A stretch of DNA of 64,000 nt from assembly GCA_917880885.1 (NCBI GenBank), contig OU862917.1:52808727-52872726 (forward strand), given 5' to 3'. Of this stretch, positions 52,446 through 63,575 are shown in pieces. The stretch is from Limnephilus marmoratus. Taxonomy: Eukaryota > Arthropoda > Insecta > Trichoptera > Limnephilidae. The stretch's first letter is position 1. Each line of letters opens with the position of its first letter. The notes beneath the pieces were generated by a model, which was given only the letters and a program-made list of their open reading frames with translations, had not been told where the DNA came from and did no database searches. The translations under genes were made by a program, and so were the position numbers.

Positions 52446-53095
52446 AGCAATGAGAGCAAGCTTATGAATTACAACAATAATAAACAACTAAGCAAAAGTT
52501 TTTATGAAACTATAACTTTCGCGTTTTCTTTATCGATCAGATAAAGTCCAATAATGACAGCTTCAACACTTACACCTTGGAGGAAAGCAACTGATGCTGC
52601 GTGTGTCTGATGTTTAAATGAAGTTAAATTAATTACCGGTAGTACCATAATATTTTAAGTGCAAAAGCTTCAGTTAGAAAATTAAATAAATGGCATTCAA
52701 CATAATAGTACTAAAAATATAATTCCACGAGCGGAAACAACCGTCCCAAATTTAGGAGATCATTAACGACAAATTTAATGATCTGTTAAGGCGTGACAGA
52801 AACGGAGTACGCTCTTCTTATTATTACTGTTACTCAGATTCGGATAGAAAATCATTAAAATACCACTTCGGAGTTAATTGTCTCATAATCGTAATGCGAC
52901 AAAACTAAAGAACGATTTTACAAAGAAAACTAACAAATGTAATAGTATTATTATACTTACCCGAAAATATGTACATATGGCTTGAAGAATACAAGTGCAG
53001 AAAAGCGATTTTCACATAAGCTTCGCTCAAATGTCTCAAGTATTTTGATTCTTCGTAGATCATAAGCCAATCACATATATGGACTACCTCTTTAT
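52446..53095. other. No recognisable feature
   Basis: AT-rich sequence without ORFs of note or repeat partners. Confidence 0.4.
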
Positions 53096-53099
53096 TCCT

Positions 53100-54011
53100 T
53101 TACTAGTTGACCCGGTGAACTTTGTACTTCCTCAGAATCAATTCCTGTTGTGTTAACTTATTAGCTGAATTAAATGCAGTTTTTTATTAAGTTAAAAATT
53201 ACACAATGAAGCAATTATCGATGCGCAAATGCCCGTGTTTTGTTTTTGTCAGTAGATACATATACGAGATGGCGTTGTTTACGGATTTTCTTATTTTTCC
53301 ACTAACGGGAATTACGTTTCATTTTCTTTACATGTGTGAGGGAGATTTATTATAATAATTATTGTATTTTTCCTTTGTAGGGGTGCAGACTGCAGACATA
53401 CGGTCACCGATTGTCTCATTTACGACCGTTGACATTTAGTGTGTAAGAAAGAGGGGCAGCATTATATGCTTAAGAACAAAAGCAAAACAATCAGCGCATT
53501 GACATTTGACGTTTTTGAATTTTTGGAATTCACTCACTACTCAATGTTGTAGGTACCTACTTATCACAATATTGCTGCAGCTCTTTCAAAAGATGAGAAT
53601 TCATTCCATACAAAATGAAAGAGTAGTAGAATTTTCTTCATAACTTTTTGGGTCGTGAATTTTTCGGATGTTTTAATAGCTATTTACTATTCGGGCGGAG
53701 ACAAATCCAACAAATCAAATATCATAAAAATCGGTCCAGCCGTTCTTGAGTTATAAATGGTGTAACTAACCCGACTTTGTTTTATATATTAAGTTATTAT
53801 AATAAATTATAATAATAAATTATAATAACTTAATATATAAAACAAAGTCGGGTTAGTTACACCATTTATAACTCAAGATATTAAGTTATTATAATAAATT
53901 ATAAAAATAAATTATAATAACTTAATATATAAAACAAAGTCGGGTTAGTTACACCATTTATAACTCAAGAACGGCTGGACCGATTTTTATGATATTTGAT
54001 TTGTTGGATTT
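53100..54011. repeat. Dispersed repeat ending in a triple inverted structure
   Basis: The segment opens TAGTTGACCCGGTGAACTTT and ends with AATCGGTCCAGCCGTTCTTG, a pair of phrases I associate with a common insect interspersed repeat. Its end (53699-53803) recurs inverted at 53822-53876 (short) and again inverted at 53910-54011 (full), with a short direct piece between. TAACCCGACTTTG and its complement CAAAGTCGGGTTA mark the three copies. Confidence 0.65.
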
Positions 54012-54154
54012 ATAATTAAGTATTAAGTAGCAAATTAGCAAAATAAATAAAGTAGCACATATCCGTACTCTGTGTTTACCTTTTGATCATAAAAAAATAT
54101 TATTCAGTTTGATCAAGTACTTTGGCCTCAAATACAAATTTAAATGTAAAATAA

Positions 54155-54400
54155 TCTCAGTATCGCCCTGGTGAAAGACAACCACTCGGAATCGAAGCGT
54201 GAAATGGCTTTAGCCGTATTTGGCAATCAGATCTAAGTTGCTAGATATTTCCCCACCGGCCTCCTTCCCAGCTCCATCTCCTTCTCTTCCCTTCCCACTA
54301 CCTTTAACATCACAACATACCCCAATTGGGTATGCCATAGTCTCACTGCCTCCAAGCTGCTGGGAGCAGTTGGTACTCTTGTGCAGTATTCACATTAAAA
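54155..54400 (+). mobile_element. SINE family S1 (copy d), 5' truncated
   Basis: AATAATCTCAGTATCGCCCT, GAAATGGCTTTAGCCGTATT, CACATACCCC-like ACATACCCCAATTGGGTATG, CTCTTGTGCAGTATTCACAT. The tRNA head is missing. Confidence 0.75.
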
Positions 54401-57400
54401 TATAAACAGGAGCGCAGGTAGATAAATTGATCATTTAAACACCGTTAAATTGAAAGTCTCAAAATTACGTCATCAAAAAAGTATAGATAGAATATAATAC
54501 ATATATATATATAAAAGGCTAGAAATAGTGAGGTTAAAAATTGGAATGTACACAACAATTCCAAATGAAGAAACGATAAATAAATATATTTAAAATTTAT
54601 TTAATTTATTATTCTTAACATATTATTAATTCGGAGATATTGTACAGTATATTTCCTCCACGCTAGGAGGATTCCGCGTGTGTGTTGCAGAATATTTGTC
54701 AATGGAAAATTACTATATAATAACAATAAACAGTTATAGTTTAGGTATGTAATATGTATTTTGTATGTAATGCTTCCTAACTCAAATTTATAAATGTAAA
54801 CCTCAATAGAGGCTATTTAGTCCTAGTGAAGTTATTTTTTTATGTAAAAAAAACAACAACAAATGTACGGTGAGAAATTATAAATAAATAAATACAAATA
54901 AATATACAGAAAATAAATTAATCGCTGGGACACAATACCGTCACCGAAGAAGCGCTGGTTAATTTATTTTAGAATAAATCAATCATTACAATATTCCGGA
55001 GCAAGATATTATTACTATAACGATCGCAACTAGTCATAAATCTAAACTTATAAACAAACAATGGTACCAGTTTGATTAACCTTCAAAATGTTTAATAATA
55101 TTATGTAATTATTCGTCCATCTTGTGTTATTATTGCATTGATGTATTCGTGCGTGTACTTGCTCTGTCATTAGCGACCGCCCTAATTACAGTGCGACACT
55201 TTTTGATTATCAACTCGGATTAATGAAAACAAACAATACGTCATCAATTGGCTCACCCATTTAAACCAATTAGAATTATTTTAACACTGTGGTTAAAAAT
55301 AGTGTACCGATTTAATAACTTAAAGTTAGATGGAATACGTGAAAAATGGAGAAAAATTGTCCTAGAAGAAAATATGTCTTCAAGTTTTCTGGCGTTCAAC
55401 TTTCGACATGGGCCTCCCTCAAATATTACTGACTATTGGTGGTTTTCACTCATCCAAAATCTGCAGTAACAGGTCGTCATCCCTTCCTATCTGGCTACAA
55501 CCTGCTTATGTAACATTTTTTTAATTGACGACACGATACACAATCAGATCAGACGATATTCAACGGTCAACTACAATGTTGGTTGCTAAGTGGAGTTTTT
55601 TTTCTGATGAGCACTACGGCGAACAAGACTCACTGGGATAAAAAGAATACTACAGTTTAAACAGCGCGCCACTACCCCTACCTAGTAGTACCCTGTAGTA
55701 AAAATACAGCGCGTCAAAACTCCATAAAATCTACCAATCGGAATACAACGCGCGGCTTCGTACATAACTTCGTACATACTTCGTACGCACCTTTGAAACA
55801 TAAACCTATGTGATATTTCGAGTGCGTAGCACGACTCTAGTTGAGATTGTGACTGTAACGATAACGTCGGCTTCCTTCGTCAAACTTGTTAGTTCTGAAA
55901 CAGTTTAAAAACTATAATATATTATAATAAAACTAATAAAAAACTTTAAAGTTTAAAAACTAAACCCATGTTCCCAAGTCCTTCATTCATTCATTATCCC
56001 TTTGTCTTCCTCCTTTCCTTGAAGTCCCTACTTAGTTACTACAAAGGAGAGGAAGGTTTTTCTACATGGAACACAAACAATACCGCACAAACCACTAAGA
56101 TTAACTACTTGTTGGTGTTGAAAAATCGGAGTGACATCGGTCACAGCTCGCAATTGAAATATCGCAAAATTTTTACCGCAAAATTCATAATTTATGTCCT
56201 CCAAAGTGTCAGTATTTGTGACATTGCGTTGTGCCGTTACTGTGGAAAGCTGCCAGCACCAGGATCGATCCTGAAACAGCGAATGAAACCATCAAAAGGT
56301 AGGGACTCATTCCTTCCATCGCCAAATCCTGTGATTGTCTTTCAAAACGCAGTCAATTGTGTTGTACTAGCAAAATTCAGATTTACAGTCCACACATCTT
56401 TCTCATGTCGCGACATTGGTCGTGACACTCCTAATTCACACACTTATTAGTTTATTAGGCGTTCTCATAAGGATCTCCTCTATGTATTGTATAGGCATCT
56501 GCTAGCATAATTCTTTACATGGTTTTTTGTGTAATTACCGTTTTTGTCACAACCTTTTTTCACGATCAAGCAACAGCGCGGTATCGTTTATAAAAACTGA
56601 GAGTTTTGACGTAAATCCTACGAAATCAGGCAGCCAACATATTGTAATCCTTCAAAGCTCACATAAACTATCCTTAACTAAATTAGTTTATTATAATATA
56701 ACAATAATACTGTTCATGGAGCTAGACACGCATGGCACCTTCAAAATCTTGCATAATTGTGAGATCTGCAGTGGTAGACTTGCATTTAATAAGAACCCCA
56801 GTTTTTTGTGCGTTCTTTAGAATTGCTTCTAATAATGGGGCTTTTCTCAAAGCTTTTTGGTGTAAACTTATATGGATGGTCTGGAGGCAAGCATGGCAGC
56901 CTTATGCCTGAGGGGCTGGAGGAAAATATCAGAAGTTCGAAATGGACTTGTTTATAAGAACCTCCAAGGGTTGTAGGGCCGGTGATAAATTGATGCAAAT
57001 TCGATCCCACAGATGTACAGGTAGAAGAAATATAGCATTATTATGGTCATAGTATCTCACTAAAATCTGTAGTGCGGAAATTGAAGTGAAAGTAAACCAC
57101 TATATTTAAATTTCAACAACCTATTTTGACAATCTGTCATAACAATCTATTGGACAACTGGCTGTACGACTTGTCTGGCAGCAAATCATGAGGTGTATGC
57201 ACAGTTTAAAGCTGAAAATTATTTTAGTTTGAGGACAAATCAATTAGTGCGGCAAACAGGGCGTTCTATTTTCGGCTCACCTCTGAGCAGGATGTCTGGA
57301 CCTGACGATGAAGTCACAATGCACCGGCTCACTTTAATGTGCATCTTGCATATAATATTATAATATATTAAATGCATTTGCGTAACAAGTGCAATGTGTG

Positions 57401-57660
57401 TGTAACTAACGGACGTAGTTACATGCACCGGGAATGTTTAATGTGCGTTTTGCACTAAATATTATTTATTATAGTTTTTATTTGGGTATAATTTCAGATT
57501 CCAGGCTGACCCTCTAAATACGTTTCACGTTATAAATAAAATAACGAAAAAAAGTTTTTATTTTTTATTTTTAAATTCGGAAGGATAAGTTGATATAAAG
57601 CAGTAACTATAATGTATACATGTTATAACGCCGTCACTCTTACTGGTGTTGAACTTGTAG
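54401..57660. other. Mostly unrecognised
   Basis: 54600-54900 contains the minus-strand LINE-UTR-like repeat shared with 37655-37745. A 160-codon plus ORF at 55968-56450 is the longest here but has no recognisable domain and a low-complexity, Ser/Lys-rich composition. Other ORFs are short. No splice-linked exon series could be supported. Confidence 0.4.
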
Positions 57661-57669
57661 ATTTTTTTA

Positions 57670-57885
57670 TAGACGCTGTCCGAAACCAACGTTTCGGACA
57701 GCGTTGCAGTGTCCATCATCAGGGCAGATGTGTGATGACACATATCTGCCGTGATGATGGACACTGCAACGCTGTCCGAAACGTTGGCTAAAGAAGGAGG
57801 TAGCGCAACACGGCATAATACCCCAAAAACTAATAACAAAATAATTTTTGGCCGTGAAAATCTAAAACGTATCTTCCTAAGTCCG
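57670..57885. mobile_element. Palindromic hammerhead element, family F (F4)
   Basis: Two facing copies. Minus-strand core at 57687-57723 (CTGATGATGGACACTGCAAC, GCTGTCC, GAAAC, GTTGG) is intact; plus-strand core at 57751-57785 has GTGATGA for CTGATGA, which removes an essential C. The right arm has the longest family tail: CGGCATAATACCCC, AATTTTTGGCCGTGAAAATC. The left arm is shorter and carries an extra inverted GACGCTGTCCGAAACC. Centre at 57724-57745. Confidence 0.75.
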
Positions 57886-57910
57886 TTTCAGCTTGTGATC
57901 AGAGATATAT

Positions 57911-58270
57911 TTTTTTTACATGAATACCGCACAAGAGTCCCAACTGCTCCCGTCTGGAGCCAGTGGGACTATGGCATCCCCAATTGGGGTATGATGTGAG
58001 GCTGATGGTAGTGGGGAGGGGAAGGAGATAGGGAAGAGGAAGGTGAGGAAGTACCTGGCTATTCAGATCTGGTCAACAAACACGGCTAAAGCCATTTCAA
58101 GCATCGTTTCAATTCTGAATGGTGGTCTCACACCAGGGCGATACTGAGAGTATCTTCCACTCTGGAACGTGCAGCAAATATACTATATTATTTTTTTTAA
58201 ATGAGTAATTGTGAAATAACACAAATTAATCAAATAAAATTTATTTGCCACGCCGGGATTCGATCGATAT
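57911..58270 (-). mobile_element. tRNA-SINE family S1 (copy c), near full length
   Basis: From the end (complement ACTCTTGTGCGGTATTCATG) through CCCCAATTGGGGATGCCATA, CTGAATAGCC, GGCTTTAGCCGTGTTTG to the B-box region (complement of 58255-58266, CGATCGAATCCC). A 40-bp AT-rich insertion lies near 58175-58230. It adjoins hammerhead element F4 directly. Confidence 0.8.
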
Positions 58271-58667
58271 ACATATATACGTACATGAGAATAATTACTT
58301 TGAAGGTGAAACAAGTATGTAAGAAATTTAAGCGCATCATCTTTTAAACAAATTGTGTACTTAAATGTAATAATTTTTCTTTTAAGTTTACAGCCAACAT
58401 GTTTAGAATTTATGCGAAAACACATCAATACAAACATGAAAACTCTACAAAACACTTCTTTCGAAAGAAGTTAAAAATCACAGAAATCATTACTGTATAG
58501 GGGTGGTGAAGATCTTCCAAGAAATACCGACAAATATAAAAGAAAGATAAAATGTGTATAAATGTTAGAAAGAATTCACGAAATATCATGTGAAGTGTGA
58601 ATTTTATTTTTTTTTTAATTTATAAAGTTTATTTTTTAAATGCTGTTTTGTTTTTTAAATTTATGTA
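58271..58667. other. No recognisable feature
   Basis: AT-rich; ORF 58183-58455 on the minus strand overlaps the SINE head and is incidental. Confidence 0.4.
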
Positions 58668-58800
58668 TTTACACACGAGAGCTCCCAACCATCTGGAGCC
58701 TTTGAGACTATGGCATCCCCAATTGGGATACGATGTGAGGCAGAAGGTAGTGGGGATGGGAAGGAGATAAGGAAGAGAAAGGTGGAGAAATAGATGGTAA
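58668..58800 (-). mobile_element. SINE family S1 (copy g), 3' part
   Basis: ACACACGAGAGCTCCCAACC, GACTATGGCATCCCCAATTG, GGCAGAAGGTAGTGGGGATG match the complement of the S1 end. Truncated at about 58800. Confidence 0.7.
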
Positions 58801-59213
58801 CTTTAATTAGTGTTGATTATAACATAACATAACTTGTACATTTGTTAGCATTGTACAATGTGTTACAATTTTAAACTCGTTTAATATTTTAATGATAATA
58901 ACGTGAGACGTGAGAACTTCTGTGTTCTGCATGTATCAGTGCAGCGGGTTTTGTTGCGCATCTTGCTCGTAATTGTATCATAATATGTGCATTGGATGCA
59001 TTTATGTAATACGTGAGAATTTTCGTGTCCCGAGAAGCGTTTTCAGAGAATTGATTATTGCAAGCTTCTTGGACGATTTGGTCGATGGTCACATACTCTA
59101 AGTATCATCAATCATGATCTGCTTAAATTGGTATCATTTATATGAATAAGGGATGAAGGACATCGTCATCAATTCATCAAACTTCATTACGACAGCAGTG
59201 AGCTCATGTACTG
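58801..59213. other. No recognisable feature
   Basis: Spacer with a 67-codon minus ORF (58889-59092) of no known type. Confidence 0.4.
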
Positions 59214-59215
59214 TA

Positions 59216-59644
59216 CAGGGTGTCTTACTTAAACAAGTGATTCCTGAGGTTTAGATTGTCACGGTATTGTGCGGTCCATCCTCATATCACACATTTGCCC
59301 TGATGATGGACACTGTAACGCTGTCCGAAACATTGGCTAAATGAGGTAGCGAGACACGGCATAATATCCGGAACATAAATCACCACAGTGATTCCTGACA
59401 TTATTTGAAGTAAAAAAGTAAATTAAATTTTTGTCTCCGGTTCGATGATCACTTTCGATGTTTTCATTTTTACTTTCGATGTTTTCTTTTTTTTTTCATC
59501 TTAAAACACAAAAAAAATCAGTAGGTATTGGATAGTTAGGGTCGGAAAAGGGGTTGGGCTGTTACTCGGTTTTTACTCCAAATAATGTCAGGAATAACTG
59601 GGTCACGTACGTTAAGTACTTAACTTAACAGTCTTAACACCCTG
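59216..59644. mobile_element. Mariner-type MITE hosting a hammerhead element
   Basis: CAGGGTGTCTTACTT and AGTCTTAACACCCTG ends with TA at 59214-59215 and 59645-59646. Subterminal ATTCCTGACATTATTTG occurs inverted on both sides. Without the F5 insertion and one copy of its duplication the MITE is about 278 bp. The end CAGGGTGT resembles that of the mariner at 17523. Confidence 0.75.
59248..59386 (+). mobile_element. Hammerhead element, family F (F5), with 12-bp TSD
   Basis: Exact 12-bp duplication AGTGATTCCTGA (59236-59247 and 59387-59398) around 139 bp. Core: GCC, CTGATGA (59300-59306), T, GGACA..TGTCC, GAAAC (59327-59331), ATTGGC. The G to A change breaks the ACGT helix III. The left part (TTTAGATTGTCACGGTATTG) is an inverted, shortened family tail. 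Confidence 0.75.
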
Positions 59645-59997
59645 TATTATTGGTAAGTTTCGTCTATAGCGACCATGTACAGAAAATCTATTTTTGTAAT
59701 AAACCATTTTAAAACAGGGCGGCCATTAAAAAGTTGACAAGTTAAGCATTTGACGTTTTAATATCTAGTCTGATTTTGGAAAAATATTCCCAAGCGCTGA
59801 GAAATTTCACCTCCATAATAATATACTCAAATAAAATCTATGCAAGGGTGCATTTATCTCATAAAACTACTTCCAGAGTAGAGTTCAAATAATTACATAT
59901 ATAAACAAACTAACATAAAACATCATAATTAATATAAATACAAATCAAACCCATCAACATCTATACATAGACTAAAGCACAGTCCATCTGTATAATT

Positions 59998-60368
59998 ATG
60001 GACTGTGCTTTAGTAAAATCCATCAAACCTCATTTTTGGGAATGTTACTTTACAGTAGTTTCATGTAAAATAGTCGCTAAAGTATCAAATAATGTTTGAA
60101 GATTTACGTATTTTTAATACTAAAACTAAATTTAGGCGTATTTCTTTTTTGGAAATTTGTAAAAATCATAATAAAATTACCCAACGTCAAATTTTTCATA
60201 ATTATAAATAGAATTGCAATATTTTACATCAAATTTTTAAAAACAAAAAAATTTCAAGCACCATCATATAAACTTCAAGATTTTTAATTAGTTTTAAGAA
60301 ATATTATACATATACTTTAAAGTTTTCATTTTGTGGCTAGAAGGGATTTATCAAACGGCAGTTGGTAC
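59998..60368. mobile_element. MITE, same family as M1 (M2)
   Basis: Left ATGGACTGTGCTTTAGTAAA and right TGGCTAGAAGGGATTTATCA, AACGGCAGTTGGTAC correspond to the ends of 34948-35344; interior blocks AATTATAAATAGAATTGCAA and TTTTCATTTTGTGGCT also match. Just upstream, CTAAAGCACAGTCCAT at 59972 is an inverted copy of the left end, making a 42-bp palindrome. Confidence 0.65.
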
Positions 60369-60369
60369 T

Positions 60370-63360
60370 GTTGGTAGATATACAGGTATTATACCTAAAT
60401 AATCTATACATAGATATTTTATACCGAAAACTTGTGGCGGGCATGCTGGCGACGTGGTTATGTTTTTTTAAACAAATCTAGAGTACTTACGGAGATCGAT
60501 GATATTTTTAACCCTTGACCTTCGAAGCAATAAATTTCGAAAAACCACCACACCTGCTTTTCCCACACATAATATTTATTTATTTATATATTACAATACA
60601 TTACAAAATGATACTTTGTCTGCCCAACTGGGAAGGATACCCGTTTTAGGACAGCCAAATTGTATATTTAGTTCATAATATTCTTAACAAAGGAATGGTT
60701 TCGTTCAAGATATCACAGGAATTTGCTTCGGTCAAGACAACTTTTGAGAACATTAAAAATTGTATTTTGAACGAGGGGATGGTTTCTTTATGTCTTTGAA
60801 AGAATCGCAAAGATATGATTTTTTTTCAAGGTCATTTTGGAGAACATTGCATTCAGAGTGAGTGAGCGGCTTCTTTAGTGAGATCACAAGTAGGAGATTC
60901 TTTCCTGGCCATTTTAGAGAACATTTACAATTGTATAATTAGAATTTACACATTTATAAACCGATATATGACATATGAATTTCTAATGTATTTATGACTA
61001 TTTAATTTTAATAAAGTAAGTACTATAATTTTTGATGAAATACTAAAAAATAAATACTTCTTGATGAAATTTGCACACTCGACGTTCAAGACAAGAAGAA
61101 AATTACCACCTACAGCTGATTTAGAAAAACTCAGGAAGCGCGTGGGACTTCAGCAAGTTATAATAGGGCGATTTTTCTCAAAAAATGCGCAATGCAAAAC
61201 ATCCAAATCTTATATTATTATTAAACAATCCTGGAATACCGGACAATAGAAAACAAAATTCTACTTTCCACAAACTAACAAATAAATTAATAAAAATGAA
61301 TGATCCTGTCATTTGAAAAATCCATTTATCTGAACCGTGCTTTCAAGGAAACATAATATTGCATTTCAGAGCTGCTGTCCAATTTAATATGACGCGTGGC
61401 ATGCGGCCACGGCTGCCTTCCTAGTAACGAAATAACTCTTCAATTAACTTTCTTGCGCTATCATTCTAGTCGGAGGCCCAAGGAGAGATGAGATATGGAT
61501 GCTGGGCACTGACACACGTGTTCAAGTATAATGGGAAGGTAGCTGGCAGCTACTTAGATATAAGTAATTGGATGTGGTAGCAATTTAATGTAGGAAAGAA
61601 CTTGGTTACATTACCGTAGATTCGATTAAGCTTTTAAAGTAGATGACGCTGTAAGAAAATTTAAAAAAAAATACTTACCTTATTGAAGAATCAGAGAGAC
61701 TGGGTGTAATTAAGTTGATTGACGATATTTATCATTATCGCTGATGTAATTAAGGAACTACTTACCTGAAAAGCAAAAGAAAAATATATTAATAACACGA
61801 AAGTGGATGCGTACATTTATTAACAGATTTATATATTTTTATTTATTTAAAGAGGGGTGAGTTTTGGTATTGAAAACTATTCCATGATTGTTGATTCTCA
61901 GATAGTTGTACCCCCGGCATACTTACATACAATATGCAGTCGAAAATAGGGAAAATAGGTATACCTGCTTACACAAAATATAATTAAGTGTCCGTGCAGA
62001 GAGGATGTACCGCCAAATAACAAAAGCATATAAAATATATTTTCATTCAAATGCATCAAGACTAAAACTACAAGCATATACGGGTATACTGTATAAACCA
62101 GTGTACAAGTATAAAAAACCTGTAAATAAATTCGTTTGATATCAGTACTAACTTTTTATTAAAGTCGATTTTAGGTTTAAAATCGGTAAATAATGCACAA
62201 AAACTTATAGTTTTATAATAATTGTAAATTCAGGGGGCTCACTGTCGGGGTCAACTGTCGAGTCAAGTCGGGGGATCAACTGAAAGACACCCAAACATAT
62301 CCATGTGCCTATATTATGTGAAACACCTGACTGTTTAAATTGTACATATTATATGAGATGTAAACTCTTCTTCCATCCACAAGCAAATGCTTATGGAAGA
62401 TAAGTAATATGTTCCATTTTTAAGATAAATAAATAATAAATAAAAAAAAACCACAACATTCATTCACTTGTCATAGACCCACTGGCTCCAGTGGTCTTTT
62501 ATGATATTCACATAAAGGAAATAATAATGATTAATGATAAGCAATTATTACACGTATATCACAATCACTGCTATACAAATGTCTGACTTACTGCTATTTA
62601 TTTAGCATACCGTACCATTTGAAGTATGTGAGTTGCGTTCATGGTTGTAGTCATACCTACTACTGCAATGTGCAGTAGTTAACGTAATACTTACGACTTG
62701 TATACTACAGTTCATTTTACTATATTATAATAGAACTGCATTACAGTGAACAATATAATATTTTGTATGACCCTATACAATAATTTAATAGAGTAAAAGT
62801 GTATATAGTGCAACATGAAATCACGCAACAATATAATACTAGTCTAGTGTCCTTGACAATATGCAGCATTGTAATGAAAGTAAAGGTTTTTTAATCATTA
62901 CGAGGGCATTACCAGAGAAAACCGGAAATACGTCATTTTCAAAAAAGATTTTAGACGTATTGACTCTTTTCCACAAAAAATTATAAATGGATTTCGAAAG
63001 ATTGTTCTTTTATCTAGCATTCGCATGTAATAAATTTTGAGATTTTTTTAAAATTTTTAGTGTAATAAGGTTATTCCATAGGTCGTTGCCGGATTTGTTA
63101 AATTTTCAAAAAAAGATTTTGTATTAATATAATCATGCAGTAAAATAAATCAATACATTATCTAGCAAACGCATGTTTTAGAATTTTAATTTTAGTTTCA
63201 ATAAAATCATTAAAAAATATGTACCTACGTACATGTGTTTCTTGACGAAAATTGGTCCATTTGTGTATTTATTTACAAACTAATATATTTCAGATTTTTT
63301 TAACATTCTTATTAAATTTAGACATTATTGAAAAATGATAAATACTTATAATCAAAAAAT
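60370..63360. other. Largely unrecognised AT-rich DNA
   Basis: At 60565-60660 a minus-strand LINE-like A/T tail (TATTTATTTATATATTACAA) may mark a retroposon end. At 62395-62450 a plus-strand (AATAAATAA) tail after TAAGTAATATGTTCCA may be another. Otherwise there are only short ORFs (for example 61061-61249) with no motif. No gene supported. Confidence 0.4.
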
Positions 63361-63361
63361 A

Positions 63362-63575
63362 ACTACAAAAAGTACATTATTTTAATGGTTTTATCATCAC
63401 GCCTTTCAGCATTTTTGGATGAAGGTATAAATTAAAGCTAATTTGGATTGAAATAAATTCGATAATGAGTTATTAAAAAGCTGGTACGTGTATAATAATT
63501 AATCTTTCTCATTGTAACCGCCCTGCACGATCGTAAGAACAACTTTCGACGAAATGTGGATTTTCGTCCGCTGGC
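63362..63575. repeat. Dispersed repeat, partner at 728-962
   Basis: ACTACAAAAAGTACATTA, TTATCATCACGCCTTT, GAGTTATTAAAAAGCTGGTA, GATCGTAAGAACAACTTTCG and ACGAAATGTGGATTT match the block near the left edge in the same order. Confidence 0.6.

Noticed and set aside
55968..56450. 160-codon plus-strand ORF as a possible host gene or exon.
   Set aside because: No domain, no codon or splice context, Ser/Lys-rich and surrounded by AT-rich DNA; length alone is not enough.
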